From Sorghum bicolor (lineage: Eukaryota; Streptophyta; Magnoliopsida; Poales; Poaceae): DNA of 64,000 nt. The stretch is taken from assembly GCF_000003195.3 (NCBI RefSeq), contig NC_012873.2:8331894-8395893 (forward strand). The letters run 5' to 3'. The notes under the pieces were generated by a model. That model saw only the letters and a program-made list of their open reading frames with translations. It was not told where the DNA came from and did not search any database. Positions 21,910 to 33,931 of the stretch are shown piece after piece. The position numbers and the translations under genes were made by a program. How positions within the stretch are numbered: the first letter of the stretch is position 1; each line of letters starts with the position of its first letter.

Positions 21910-23290
21910 ATGGGCCTGAAAGTGAAACGAAAGGTAATCTGGGCCGCCTCTATTGGGCCACCTGATGCACGCGTCCTTGTGAATGTTCCCACCGGCTTCA
22001 GATTCATCAGGTTCAGGTTCGACGGCTTCGTCAGGTTGAGGTCTTCACCGACAGGTTTAGAATCATCAGCGATGGCAACGGTACCTGCAACAGGAGCGCT
22101 GGTGTTGGTGACAGCCAAGCAACCTGTATGGCGGGAGGCCTCTGCGGCCATACCAAGAACCCATATGCTGAGGCCTCCAGCCGTACGGGCACGAGTGACG
22201 ATGACCGCGCCTCTCCTCAAGAAGGTGGTGGAGGAAGACAACAACGCTAATAATCCCTTTGGCACGACTATGGCTATGGCGCCTGGCTTCGACGAAAATG
22301 TGGCGGTGATCGAGGACTTGTTGGCATCACCGCCGAGCGCCGGCACGCAGGAAGGTGACGTCAACGGGCGCGGATGATGAAAGCTCGCGTGCAGCGTCGG
22401 CTCAAAGACCGGCGTGGCTGCTGCTGTGGCTGAGCTGCACCGGCCTTCGATCTCGTGCTGGGGAAAATCAAGGATCACCCCTTCCATAAGTTTATTTCAG
22501 AAAGCATCCAGGAATGAACATCAAGACGTGAATAAACCCTCGCTCCTCTGAAATTGCTTTGATGTTCTTTGTAAGGCTTAGGATAGCAGATAGCTTGCTG
22601 AGAGTTCTTGTAAGTGGATTTGATGGTTTGAGACAAAAGTATGCATCTATTTTGCAAGTCTTCAAGAACCTGTGGGGTTTCAAATTAAGACAAAATGCAA
22701 TTTTTTTAATTGTTTGAGTGTTATTCCTTTCTGATGGGAAGGCCTTAAGGGTTGAGAAGAACGTTGTATTGAGTTACATTACAAACACACGATTAGCATT
22801 TATAGTTCAGAGGTTTGTTCTTTTTCAACAACACGGTTCGTGTTCAGGACATTAACTTAAAGTTGGCTGTCTTTTTTTTTACAGTTTTACTCTACTTAGC
22901 TTAATTCATCTAGATCGATGGTATTGTGTATTGTTGGGAACATAACTTGTATCAGATGTCAATGTTCAGGAGTTTGGCATCCATCCAGTGGCAATGATGT
23001 CTCCATGCATAATCTTTCAGAACACAAGGTGCTCAGAGCTCAGTCCATCCTCTGAAGATTGAAGCTATCAGTGTTTGCTTCAGTTGAATCTGGTCCGGTT
23101 AGACCAGCATGGGGTGCCACTCCTGTGACAGGTGGGTCTGACTTGGGAAAAACACATACTCTATGGCTTGGGGCGTGCACAATTTAGAACCTGCTTGGCG
23201 CTGCGTCCTCATTGGCTTCTCCATCAGCTTCACGTGTGCAGCAAGTGGAGCGCCGAGCTGCATGCTCGCACCAAATGCTCTTATATATGA
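21910..23290 (+). pseudogene. Duplicated locus, copy 1: GC-rich frame and 3' region
   Basis: An ATG at 21910 opens 155 codons to 22377; the later part reads VEEDNNANNPFGTTMAMAPG and NVAVIEDLLASP. The minus strand is also open (21906-22487 from an ATG at 22487). The plus reading is preferred because the sequence continues into a 3'-type region (22440-23290) that lies downstream of copy D at 25880-26820 in the same direction. A third copy is at 45900-46890. I do not recognise the protein. From context it may be the C-terminal half and 3' end of the RIP-like family, but this is inference. Confidence 0.4.
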
Positions 23291-23967
23291 GCTAGCAAAG
23301 CAATGGACCAGAGCCATTTTTGCGCACGTGGAGCCATGAAAAGTGGCTTTGCGTTGGATGCAAACGCCCTGCAAATTGCCGCACTGGCCCCAACGTCAAT
23401 TTGCAGATTTTGCAGGCGTCCACCAACTCAAGCGTGCTAGCCGCAAAATACCCACTGGTCTTGCGGTGAAGCCTGCTAGGCCTAGCAAGACCTGCAAGGA
23501 TGAAGAAGATACCGATACATGTGGAATTAAGCTTGGCTCGTGGCTTCATGGGTAAGCTCGACACTGATCTCGGCGTGCCAAACGTAGATTGCGCACGACC
23601 ACTGGCGGAGCCACCGCCCGGCCACCCCGGACGGCCGGCCGGGCTCGTCATCAAGTTCATAAGGAAAAATTCTTTATATCAAAGTAGATTTTTGTAATTT
23701 TCTAGCTAAATATTTTTATACAATAAATTTTGTCCGGGCTCTTAAAAGCTTCGGGCTCCGCTAATGCGCACGACACGAACAGCCGAGCATCGAGGGAAGG
23801 CTGTGCGAGCGCGTGTAGGGGAAGCGTAATGTGTCCACCGAGACGTAGAGAGCGAGGCTGAGCGAGAGGTCGTCGTGGCGTCCACGTTGAAGCGTCGAGG
23901 AGGAAGAGGATTTGCAGGTCATACCTAGCCTGGTGTTTGCTGGCTATGCTAATGTCCGCTAGGCTTA
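23291..23967. other. GC-rich intergenic sequence
   Basis: Open frames occur on both strands without domains. The segment around 23600-23760 (GGCCGGCCGGGCTCGTC to CGGGCTCCGC) looks like the edge of an old repeat. No gene is supported. Confidence 0.3.
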
Positions 23968-24172
23968 GGGTACTCATAATGCAAGACTTTATCATAGAGT
24001 TTAAGACAATTAATTACATATTATTTATGATATTTTGTTGATGTGGCAGCATATTTATTAAAGAAAGAGGTAGACAAAATAAGACTCCAAGTCTTATTTA
24101 GACTCTAAGTCCACATTTTCGAGGTAATAAATAACTTTAGACTCTATAATAGAGTCTGTATTGTGAGTGCCC
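23968..24172. mobile_element. Tourist-like MITE of the GGGCACTCACAATGC family
   Basis: The left end is GGGTACTCATAATGCAAGAC and the right end AGTCTGTATTGTGAGTGCCC, with TTA on both sides (23965-23967, 24173-24175). It is 205 bases and noncoding. The copy at 56954-57368 is the same family with another MITE nested inside it. Confidence 0.85.
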
Positions 24173-24411
24173 TTAGCGGGTTGGCCTGCTGTAAGCTGCA
24201 ATGCAAAGCAGGCTATCTGCATTCTCGAAAAGGAGATTTTTGCGGGGCGGGCAAAGCGGGCTTGCGGGTAAACCCCCTCCGCTTGCATCCTGAGTTGGAG
24301 TCCTCATCGTCGCCTGTCTTGCTCTTCCCAAGAAGACATCGTCTCCACAAGCAGTGCGCCCCTGAGGCCCATCATGGTCGTGCGGTGGCAGAGCGTGGCA
24401 TAAGAATCTTA

Positions 24412-24642
24412 GGCCTTGTTTACTTGGCAAAAATTTTAGTTTCGGATACTATAACACTTTTGTTTGTATTTGATAAATATTGTCTAATCATGAACTAATT
24501 TGGTTCAAAAGATTCGTCTCGCAAATTACAGGCAAACTGTATAATTAGTTTTTATTTTCGTCTATATTTAATACTCCATGCATGTGTCTAAATATTCGAT
24601 GTGTCGGAGAATCTTGAAATTTTTTGGGAACTAAACAAGACC
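24412..24642. mobile_element. Tourist-like MITE, GGCCTTGTTTA family, copy 2
   Basis: It begins GGCCTTGTTTACTTGGC and ends GGGAACTAAACAAGACC, with TTA before (24409-24411) and TAA after (24643-24645). It is 231 bases. Internal motifs TTCGTCTCGCAAATTACAGG and TATTTAATACTCCATGCATG place it in reverse orientation to copy 1. It interrupts the conserved upstream part of RIP-family copy D. Confidence 0.9.
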
Positions 24643-25510
24643 TAAGAGGGGGGCCAAATTGATCTTTGCAGTGTCAAATCCTGGTGAAAAACTAAATAGG
24701 CATGCAGTTCAACTTGCTAAGAATTTATGGTCATTGAATCTCTAATAGAAAGGGGGGACGAAGGCCCAGCTGCCAGTTTCGCTGCCACTACCCTCGGCCC
24801 TTGGTCATCGTTGGGCACCACCGCGGGGCCATGGTTGCACGACTTTCAATACACCCTGCACAGGACGAGGCCTCGACGGCGTTCTCCCTAATGCTGCCGT
24901 CGTCATTTTATTGGTACTACACCATGATCTAGCTGGTTCGAACGAGTGTGCTGTGTTATCCCTCCACGCGAAGGAGAAGCTCTTGCCACATATATGGATG
25001 TTAGCGTGATCAAGTACTTTTTACATTGAAAACGTGTGCATCCACATGCGGGTTTGGGCCTAGCCAAATGGGCCTAAGAGAAATGGGTCGGTGTGCCACT
25101 GGCGAATAAAGGTTTGAATGTGTTGATCGTCCTGCCATCTTCTGGATCATGAGAATTTTCACCTCATTCGATCACTCATGTTCTGCTTATGCACAACCGG
25201 CTGTGTTCCTGCCGAAAACCCTCGAGGAGGCCATCACACCTGTTGTGCTTTCTTGGCGCAAAAAGGTAACCTAGTAAAGATAGAAATCATGACATAGATG
25301 TGACTTGTGTAATTCAAAAAAAAAAGAATGGTAAATCATGCATGACTCAAGGGCAAATCCTTGATGATTTGGCTCATATATAAAGAAACAAAAGAAGTGG
25401 TGAAGCTTACACTACACTGATGGTTGTACAATGAGTTTCCCACCAATATACTCTAAGTGATCTTGTCGTCTTGGGACGTTGGAGCAAAACAAACAAATCT
25501 CCTATAGTCA

Positions 25511-25737
25511 TGTCAACTGTGATAGGGCGAGCAGCTGCCGTTGGGTACCACCAGAGCTTCACCTTTGCGTGGAGTGACGACGACAATGTGGTCGTTCGCA
25601 TTGGCTGTATCATGGCGGAGCATCGCCTCCACAACCAGCACGTCTTTTTGGCTGACGATGACCACGACGGTGACTCAGTGTCTTCACACCCCGTGGAGAC
25701 CATGTCTTCTTGCATTAAAGAAAGCTGGCAACAATAA
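25511..25737 (+). pseudogene. Short frame at the start of RIP-family copy D
   Basis: An ATG after the shared leader opens 75 codons (MSTVIGRAAAVGYHQSFTFA and onward), with EHRLHNQHVF and an acidic DDDHDGD stretch. The same start (MST.TGRAA) occurs at 48935 and a related one at 20036, so the start codon is conserved in the family. The frame ends at TAA 25735-25737, well short of a full RIP of about 270 residues. Nothing indicates a signal peptide. Confidence 0.45.
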
Positions 25738-25879
25738 AGACTCCACCGTTGTGACGTCTAGTTGGCATACCAACAACTTGGTTTGTGTTCTTATCAGTAC
25801 CGGCGGCCACGAACGATGAAAGCTTGTCATGCAAGACGAGCCACACTGATATGGTGGTAGTGACCCAACAAAATCAAGT

Positions 25880-26820
25880 TGGTGACATTGGAGATGCATG
25901 AAAAATCAAGGATTGCCTTGAAAGATTTAGTGATTCTAAGGAGACTACATAAGTTTATTCTAAGGAGATTCGGAGAAGGAACCAACACCAAGATATGAGT
26001 AAACTCTTCTCTAAAATTGCACTGAACTTCTTTTTAGTTGCAAGAGTGCAATAGCCATTGTGAAATACTAAATGGAGGTTCAGTTGAAAAAACTAGGAAA
26101 ACAAATAGCTTATCAAGAGTTCTTGTAATTGAATTTGATGGTTTTGGATGAGAGTAAGCATATGTTTTGAAACTCTTCAAGAACCAAGGCTTTGAAAGGA
26201 GATAATAAAACAAATTTTTGAATTTGTTCCAATAGTATTTCTTAGTTTTTGATGCGACGCTCTTAAGGGATGAGAAAAATGTTGTACTACATTACACTCA
26301 CACACTTGGCATTCGAAGTTAAGAGGTTTTGTTCTTTTTCAACAACATGGTTTGTGTTCTTTTTGTACTGAGTTACATTATGCTAGAAGTTGGCTGTCTT
26401 TTTTATTTACAGTTTTACTCAACTTAATTAAGCTAGATCGATGGTATTGTGCATTGCTGGGAATATAACTTGTATCAGATGTCGTGTTCAGCAATTCGGC
26501 ATCCATCCCGTGGCAATCGATGTCTCCATAATCTTTCAGAACATAATTAAGGTGCTCAGTCCATGCTTTGAAAATTGAAGCTTATTGGCGTTTGCTTCGC
26601 AATCTGGTCTGGTTGAACCAGGGCGCCACTCCTGTGGCAGGTGGGTCTGACTCGGGGAAAAACAGACTCCGTGGCTTACACAGTGCACAACCTAAAACAT
26701 GTATATATGGTGCTGCTCCCGCACTATGGCTTCTCCATCAGCTTCACATGTGGAGGCGCGGAGCAAGTGGAGGGCGGAATGCGCTGCACGCTTCACACAA
26801 TTTTTTTCAGAAGCTAAACC
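25880..26820 (+). pseudogene. Duplicated locus, copy 2: 3' region
   Basis: Sequence from AAAATCAAGGATTGCC onward parallels 22460-23290 and 46200-46890. Shared blocks include TAGCTTATCAAGAGTTCTTG, GATGAGAAAAATGTTGTACT and TGGCATCCATCC-type sequence near 26500. It is noncoding and follows copy D directly, which is why I treat it as that gene's 3' end. Confidence 0.5.
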
Positions 26821-26882
26821 AAACACAATCTAAAGTTTGGTGATCATGTTCACCTAGCTAGGCTCTGTTAGGAATAAGTTTA

Positions 26883-27021
26883 GGTCTTGTTTGGATGTTG
26901 TCGGATTCACCTTAATCCACATGTGTTGGAGTGGATTGGGGTGAAATTTAGTTCAAGTTCCACTCCAACCCACCCCAACATATATGGATTGATATGAATC
27001 CGACTACATCCAAACAAGACC
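26883..27021. mobile_element. Foldback MITE, 139 bases
   Basis: GGTCTTGTTTGGATGTTGTC at the left is matched inverted by CATCCAAACAAGACC at the right, and the arms pair almost throughout (ATCCACATGTGTTGG with CCCAACATATATGGAT). TTA flanks both ends (26880-26882, 27022-27024). This is a Tourist-type element distinct from the GGCCTTGTTTA family. Confidence 0.85.
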
Positions 27022-27024
27022 TTA

Positions 27025-27690
27025 GTGTAACCTTTGCTATACTTCCATCAAAAAAAGCTTGATTTTTTTTTATTTTATCCTAATTTAATTTATTTTAAGT
27101 TTTTCTAGTTTTATAAAAGAAAGTACTATGACGCCAAATGGGTATACTATCAAAATATCTTTTTAGAAGATTCTGTAAAATATTTTTTTGATAAATATAA
27201 TGATATTTAGTTATTAATATAGACATAGTATCCTTTTCTATAAAATTGAGGTAGTTTGATTTATAGAAAAAGTAAAACATCAATTTTTTTTAGGATGGAG
27301 GTAGTATTTAATGGCATCTATGAAGATTCGTAGTCAAGACATTTGAAACTGATTTTTTAGGTAATAGAAAAAAAGAGATTCATCCCCTAATTAAAGAGAA
27401 GAATTAGACCACCCTATTATAGAATAACCACCGCAATGACTGGACTGAGGTTATGAAACAAAACCGCCTCAATATCGTATCGAGCTCTACATACTACATT
27501 AGTTTAATCTGAAAGTTTTTCTTGAATACCCAAAAGGTTTAAGCATCTTTATATTAATTAAGATTGAGAAATAGTGAAAGTTACAACGACGCATCACAAA
27601 CATGGCACACTAGGGTTGGGGGTGGTAGTGTTCTACAATCTGCTCTACCCTCCATAGCGTAAGAAGATCATGGGCTGTTACTCACTAATC
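27025..27690. other. AT-rich intergenic sequence
   Basis: The end GGATGGAGGTAGTATTTA near 27293 resembles a worn Stowaway terminus, but a matching left end was not found. No gene is seen. Confidence 0.35.
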
Positions 27691-29235
27691 ATATGACGAT
27701 GGGTTGTCCCCCTCAAGGTGGCAAGGTGGGGTGGCCAAGCTCTCACCTAGGCGTATGTTGTTGGAGCATGCCTCGGCCGCCTTAGCTTGTCCTACCCACT
27801 ATGGCATGACTAGTGGCTACCCCTTCTCCAGCGACAGTGGAGGCGAGCCTATCATCCAAGCCTTCGCTAGAGAAGTATTGTCCATTAGCGATGCTTCCTC
27901 ATCCTGAAGAGCAGTCATCATGGTGGCGGACACCCATGCACTCGTGCTTCTGGTGGCTAGCTGACACTGCATGAGGCAGCAAACTCCTCCAGCATTGGAT
28001 TGACCTACTCATAAGGTCCTATAATCATGCATAGCTCTAACACTAGCAAATCTGACTTGTGGAGGTAATGTATAGCGGTAGAGGTAGTCATATTGGCGGC
28101 ACAGGTGGCAGGTGCATACATGCAAGTGTCACTTGTCGGTTTGCTCTAGTACCACCAGCGTCGTCGCCGACTTCTGCCGGTGCCCCCTCTCCCCTTGTGG
28201 CCCCGTCTGAACTCGGTGGGTCAATGTGGGGCATGTGCTAGGGTTTGTTGACTCATCTCCATGAGCAACACCACCCTTTGCCTTCATCGTTGCAATAGGC
28301 CTAATCTACTTGTAGTCCCTAGCAAGGTGGCCAAAGTCATGGCAACACAAACAATAATGTGTCATTTGACAAGTCGCTACTCTGTGTGAGTAGGAGAGGC
28401 AGTTGAAACATTTGTCGCGAAGCTCTATAGATATCCTTTGGGTCGGTGGGAGCTTCTCTTAGTGAGGCTCAATCGAGGCAGCTGTAGGTTGTGCCTCTTG
28501 TCGAGGTAGGATCTCTCTCCACCCAATGGCATTGGCAGTAGAGACCCATCATTGGGAAGACAAGATGCGAGGGCCGAGCCACTGGTGTGCGGGGATGCGG
28601 CCATCCACTGGCCAAGCAGCCAGGTCGTGGACCAACTAGAGGTGTGGGGGTGGCTGATGCCTCCTCGGTGATGCCCATGGGCCAAAAAGGCCTAGACTTG
28701 GGGAGGTTGCTGGCAGCGGTGGCTGTAGTGCACATGGCACTATCCGACAGCAATAATGTTTGGCAGGGCGCCTCGGACCCTATCAACGGTGACAAGAGCC
28801 CTGACTCCTGCAGCTAGTAGCAACGTGTGGGCTGCCACCACCAGTGCTGGTGTTAGGGCCACGCTTTAGAGTAGTGGCAGCGCACGTAGGGGAAGAAGGG
28901 TTGGTGGAGTCGAGGAAGGTACCCGATGGCGCTGGAGCCAAAGCCAGTGGTGGTGGCAGCGACGACGGTGGCGGCGTAGAGGGGCCGCGATAGTATGGAG
29001 TAGCCCACGAATAGGATGGAGGAAGGGAAGCTGAGGGGAGGCTGGCCATAGGGTGGCCATGCCAATGCCAAATGCGAGTGGCGTCTAGGGCATGGTGGGC
29101 TCCGTGCACTGCTAGGGAGGGTCGTGTGTGGCGGATCTGGAGGGAGAGGGGAGGGAGAGGTGGGCGATGATGCTAGGGCAGCAATCAGTGACGCCATTGG
29201 AGGCGAGCATGGAGCCGCGCGGCTAGGGCTGCGTG
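27690..29235 (-). pseudogene. Retroelement relic with two CCHC zinc knuckles
   Basis: On the minus strand at 28306-28413 a frame reads KCFNCLSYSHRVATC, a perfect CX2CX4HX4C knuckle. It continues CLCCHDFGHLARDY, a second knuckle whose last cysteine has become tyrosine, and then stops. Tandem knuckles of this type occur in ORF1 of grass L1-like LINEs and in some gag proteins. No reverse transcriptase is visible nearby. The surrounding GC-rich frames are broken. The gypsy element at 29236 inserted into the end of this block. Confidence 0.55.
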
Positions 29236-29950
29236 TGTTGGTGCAAAATTTAATCTGCAAACACAAAGGGCTAATACCCGATTCAAATGTTAAGGCGTGC
29301 CACCCGATTTGACCTTACTATCGGCAAAGGTGATAACTCGACCACTTTGGTCCCGACAACAGCGAAGCGCCCAGATGTCACGGCTAAGAGGTGATCACAC
29401 GAAACTCGAGAACATGTAGAGCTTAAGTCGACGAATCCTTAAGAACTCGTAGTAAAAAGGAAAATATGACGAAGTCGTCGAAAAAGTAGATGCTGGAATA
29501 TGAGTAGAAACTTGTGTTTGATTGGTTGATAGATGTCTCATTACAAGGCCCTAGGGTCTACATTTATACCCTGCTCAAAGAGCTACAATCAGACATGACT
29601 AGGACTCGAACTCCAAATTAAACGGAATCCGTATAGAAAACGAATTTAAACATCTATGGAAAATATAAAACTATCCTCCCGTAAGAGACTGGGACACCAC
29701 CACAGGTCAATCGCCAACCTTCACATTTTCCTTTTGAGTCATCGGTAGACTTTTATCATAACCATCGGCAAAGACTAACGCTGACCATCGGCACAAACGC
29801 TTCACCACTTCTGGACTTAGTCACATTCAGCTGTCTCTTCATCGGCAATCACCCTCATCGGCAACTTCCCTGTAGACTAGTTACCGTTGTTCCTTCTGCC
29901 GATCTATTCTTTACCGATCTCTGGGTATGCGTCAAAAAACGACGTCAACA
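29236..29950 (-). repeat. 3' LTR of the gypsy element
   Basis: It is 715 bases and carries six exact copies of ATCGGC/GCCGAT plus near copies. TATAAAT on the minus strand (29562-29568) mirrors the promoter of the other LTR. The polypurine tract on its inner side (29951-29965 region) is weak (minus strand GGGTGGCATG). Confidence 0.95.
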
Positions 29951-30350
29951 CATGCCACCCAATTTCAGAGTATAAAATCATTAATGCTCCAAAATTCTCT
30001 GCAGTAATGATGCCTTTCCGCAATTAACTCTCCCAATTTGGCAACCGACAGTTGAAGTCGAACAACCCTGGCCCGATTCTTCTGCAGATTCCTCGAATTC
30101 CTCAACCTCCCAAACAGGACATCCCCACTTTATCGCCCATCGACAATATTACCGTTAGAAGGAGCTGCTGATGGACCGACCAGGAGATCTTGCACAGTGA
30201 AATATCTCCAAAATCACGACCGCTTGCTGTCAAATCACCTGTGCAATCCCTTGATTATCGTGCGAACAGTTACCATATCCATCTGAACACCCTCGGATTT
30301 CACGGATGCGGTAAAGAGATAAGTCAGATTTGCCCCTACCCGTTTTGTCC

Positions 30351-30358
30351 TATAAATA
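30351..30358 (+). promoter_or_regulatory. TATA box of the antisense gene
   Basis: TATAAATA lies 158 bases upstream of the ATG at 30509, inside the retrotransposon and outside its LTR. It gives the antisense gene its own promoter, facing opposite to the LTR promoter. Position and motif are seen; activity is inferred. Confidence 0.55.
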
Positions 30359-30508
30359 CTTCCTTCTCGGGTACTCCTTCTCCATCTTGTCATTCTACAG
30401 CCCCAAAACCACTTTCTTGGCGGCGGCACCACCCGAGGACTCCAAGAACTTCATCGAAGGCTTCCTTCACCAATCTCCTAAGTCTTCGATCTTCTTCCTC
30501 GCCAGAAA

Positions 30509-33500
30509 ATGGCCATCAACTTTGTCGTTCCTGAGGTCAGTTTACCACCCTGTCTCTTGTACTTTTACCATACCCCTATTCATCCGCAATTCATCTTACT
30601 GAACATCCCCCTTTTTTCTTTTGTTCTTCTTTTTATCCTTAAAAACTTCTAGAATTTGTCCAATAAGATTGTCATCCCTACCGATCAACCACACCTCCAA
30701 TGTCTCGGCCCGCTAGGGAACCTAGATCCCACCAATCTGATAAACGCGGAAACAAACAGAATTCCTTTTAGAGCCGAAATTTTTTCTCTAGATCTATGGA
30801 AAGATGCCCTCCGTTCCTGGCCCAGTCCTACCAAGGGATGGAAGGATTGGTTCTTGGGAGTCAGCCATTCAAATGAGGTTCAATGGGGTGAGCGAAAAGT
30901 AGACTAGTGCATTAGGCTGTCCCTTGCCGATAGGATAGAAATGAGTCGTTGTTGATCGCTGCATCTTATTTCTGGTCAGACACACTCAATACTTTTGTGT
31001 TTGGTCATGGCCATGCTTCTCCTACACTTGCCGATGTGCTTATGCTCACAGGCTTAGACATATCCACTGCCGATAACAGCCACCTGTTCGACACCAAAGC
31101 TAGCGCTAAGGTGGAAACTTGCGCTATCGGCGGTTGGTCTGGGTACATTCAGAAGTACCGTAGAATGGGGCCCGTCAATATAAAGGAACAGACTACCTTC
31201 CTGAACATGTGGTTGGACAACTTTGTATTCTGCGGTCGATCGGCAGGACCAACCTCTGTTTACCTATCGGCAGCAGAGAGATTAGCTAATGGTGGCCGAT
31301 TTCCCCTCGGCCGATACCTGCTCGGCTCTGCTTATCACCTCCTCCATCAGGTAGCCAGGAAACTACTGCTTGGTCAACCCATCGGCAACCTAGGAGGTCC
31401 CTGGTGGTTCATCTATGTGGCTTAGTCTTCACATGCACAAACGCCTTGAGTTCGACCTCTTCGCGCAGCGCTTCCCTAGGGACATAGCCGAAGATTATGA
31501 GCTAGATGAAGAAGAATTTGCAACTCGTTCCCCTCTGAACTTTGGCAAAGCTGCCATAGTTTTGCCTGGCACAGGTGGCAACGCAGACCAGGTTAGCCGA
31601 TTCTTTCAGACTCTGTACGAGGGCCTGACCAGAGAACAGCGAGCATGGATGCCTTATGAAGATCCAGACACCATATTCCCTTTGATCTTCCACCCCTTTA
31701 ATGATGCTCTCAACAAGGATCACGACGTAATGATGACAATTATCACCCCAAGAGTTATACCAGTGAATTTCTTTGGTAGTGGAAAAGCCTCCAATCTGAC
31801 CTATGAGTTTTATAACCCATCGGCACTAGCTCGCCAACTGGCTTTCGGCCAACTACCGATTGCACTCTGCTACGCCAATGTGATAAAGCCGAGGGAGATC
31901 ATTACTAACAACCTGGAATGGATTAGGGTAGCCCAACTTCCACCAAACGCCGATACAGATGTCGATCTATCAGCTTGGATCCTGGCTCTCTTCATCACTC
32001 AGGCATACAAACAGTGGTGGGAAGAATGGAAAGAACATCTGTTCTGCAGATCGGCTCTCACATACCGTGGCATGATCAATCCCCAGTACAAAGTTCCTGA
32101 TAGCACTGTAAGTATCTTAATACCGATGCTTCGATCCCTTCACTTTTATTTTTTCATCGGTAACTTACTTTTCTTGCTACATACAGGTCGATGGAATAGC
32201 ACCATTGGTCAGCAGGAGTGGTAAGCCGATTGAGCTCCTTCCATCAGGCCCAATTTCTTTGATCGCAACAACGCTCCAACTCTGGCTGCTATAATGCATC
32301 GGGGTGTACGCCTCAAGAAAGTCACTACCAAACGAACAAGAACATCTCCATCGGTAGCTGCCACTACCCTAGCACAAGCCTTCAAGGTAAATTCTCAAGT
32401 GCTTCAACTTATACAGATTCCATTCTTATACTTATTACACCTGTACTCATAAACTTCTTGCTTGTTGAATCAGCACACCGGTACATCGGCAAAGACCAGA
32501 AGTGCGACTACTGATGCCCCCCAGTCTAGTCAACCGAAGAGAAAAGGTTCCAAGAGTACCAGATTGCAAGCAAAGCACCAGAGAACAGCAACGCCTTCCC
32601 CTCCCCCAATATCTCCGATCCCAGTAGAATCATCTCCTTCTTCTCCAGAAGCCCAGATACAACCAGCACCGTCTCCTCTTCAACCACAAGAAGAAACCCA
32701 AACAGAAGAACTTCAGCCAGAAGAACCTTAGCCAGAAGAGCCTCAGCCAGAAGAAACATCGGCTGATGTACACGAGCAGACTGCCGATCCAGCAAGCTTA
32801 ATCGTAGCGTCAGTGCTCTCCTCGATTCAGACTAGTTCTGCACCCCCTCAAGGTAACATACCCTTTATCTGTTGCCGATGAACCCACTTTTTTCAATTTG
32901 TAATTACCTCTGTTAATCTTTCAGCTGACATAGTCTCATCGGCAATCCCAGCCGATCAACCTGCGGTTCCATCGGTTTCTACTAGTCAGAGGCGAGAAAT
33001 AGCTCTCAAGCAAGTAAGTTACCCGATCCTTATTTTATTATTATCAGTACTCGATCACAAAATAACTTATCCTGTCTTCTTTTTCAGGAACAGGATTCTC
33101 CCGACAGCTTGTTCTCCTTCGCCATCGAGATCTCTGAAGATGAAGGTGAGGAAGCAAGTTCTTCTCGAGCAGTTGGAATCTCATCGGCAGAGATTAGAGC
33201 GAAGCTGGCGGATCTGTCAGCCCTTCTCCACCAAGACACAGCGCAATTGGTCGATGATTCTGATCCAGCCAAAGCTCTATTCAAGACTCTCAGAGGTCAA
33301 ATCCCTGCCGATGCTGAGGAGATCCTTTTTCAAGCTGCACACATGGAGAGCCGTCAGCTACAGTATCAAAAATCTACTCAGCGCCTTGCCGATAGAGTTG
33401 CTCATGCTAAACTCTCAGAGAAAATGATGGAAGTGAAGCTTCTTGCCGATGAGAAGCACAAGAGCATCGGCATTCTGAAATCCTCAGGAGATGTACTAAA

Positions 33501-33783
33501 GCAAAAGATTTCTGATCTATCGGTGAGAAGGGAAGCTCTGTTGGCTGAACTCAGACAAGTGGAAGAAGCTCTGTCCCAAGCTCAACAGGAAGAAAGCAAT
33601 CTGCCTGAAGCAATCAAGATTCTTGAACAAGAGCGAAACATCCAGGCCCGCAAAGCATTGCAGATGAAGAAGAAACTGAAGCCAGTGGAAGGTTCTGCCG
33701 ATGATGACATGAGGGAGATAGAAGAAGCCAATCAGATCCGTCTGCGCGCCATATCGACGATCCGGGCTCTATTAAACATGTAA
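30509..33783 (+). pseudogene. Spliced antisense gene: plant mobile domain-like protein with coiled-coil C-terminus
   Basis: Inferred exons are 30509-30535, 30653-32107, 32187-32386, 32474-32852, 32925-33013 and 33088-33783, all with GT-AG borders. Exon 2 encodes FWSDTLNTFVFGHGH and SPTLADVLMLTGL, the hallmark of the plant mobile domain known from MAIN/MAIL1 and from transposons. Exons 3-5 are basic, then rich in Pro, Glu and Ser. Exon 6 encodes about 230 residues with a long coiled coil (LLADEKHKSIGILKSSGDVL and onward). Damage: TAG at 30905-30907, a frameshift near 30945, another near 31413, and TAG at 32729-32731. The reading resumes each time, so decay is recent relative to the gene's age. 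It faces gag-pol convergently and ends 150 bases from it. Function is unknown. Confidence 0.7.
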
Positions 33784-33834
33784 ATTCTTCATTGGCGGCG
33801 TGCTTTGCTTCTTTCTTCTAATCATTTTGGTCCA

Positions 33835-33921
33835 GCCGATAGGACTGTTATCGGCACCCTTTCAAAACACTAAATTTGGCCCCAAATACAGTTTGATCCA
33901 GCCGATAGGAATGTTATCGGT
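33835..33921. terminator. Two direct copies of a GCCGAT hairpin between the convergent genes
   Basis: GCCGAT-9 bases-ATCGGC lies at 33835-33855 and GCCGAT-9 bases-ATCGGT at 33901-33921, a period of 66. They occupy the gap between the stop of the antisense gene (33783) and the end of pol (33932). A role in transcript ending or 3' processing is only a suggestion. Confidence 0.35.
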
Positions 33922-33931
33922 GCTTAAACTT

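Larger units (their letters stand above)
24290..25900 (+). pseudogene. RIP-family locus, copy D, with an upstream antisense gene scrap
   Basis: The upstream part (24290-24960) matches 48120-48330. Read on the minus strand at 48061-48303 it encodes LREKGRLILCRVYHKP, which recalls the end of a NAC domain; here it is broken and contains a MITE (24412-24642). The shared 5' module follows, with GGCTCATATATAAAG near 25371 and GGGACGTTGGAGCAAAAC near 25475. The short frame from 25511 stops at 25737. A shifted frame then reads VVTSSWHTNNL and later STGGH, resembling the RIP beta-hairpin, so a frameshift separates the two. The locus cannot encode an intact protein. Confidence 0.5.

Noticed and set aside
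28425..29266. Several long minus-strand frames
   Set aside because: The region is GC-rich and open in many frames; frames overlap each other and lack domains apart from the zinc knuckles noted at 28306.
30190..30534. 114-codon plus-strand frame at the start of the antisense gene
   Set aside because: It overlaps the TATA box and leader of the antisense gene and shows no family features. The ATG at 30509 in another frame joins exon 2 correctly.
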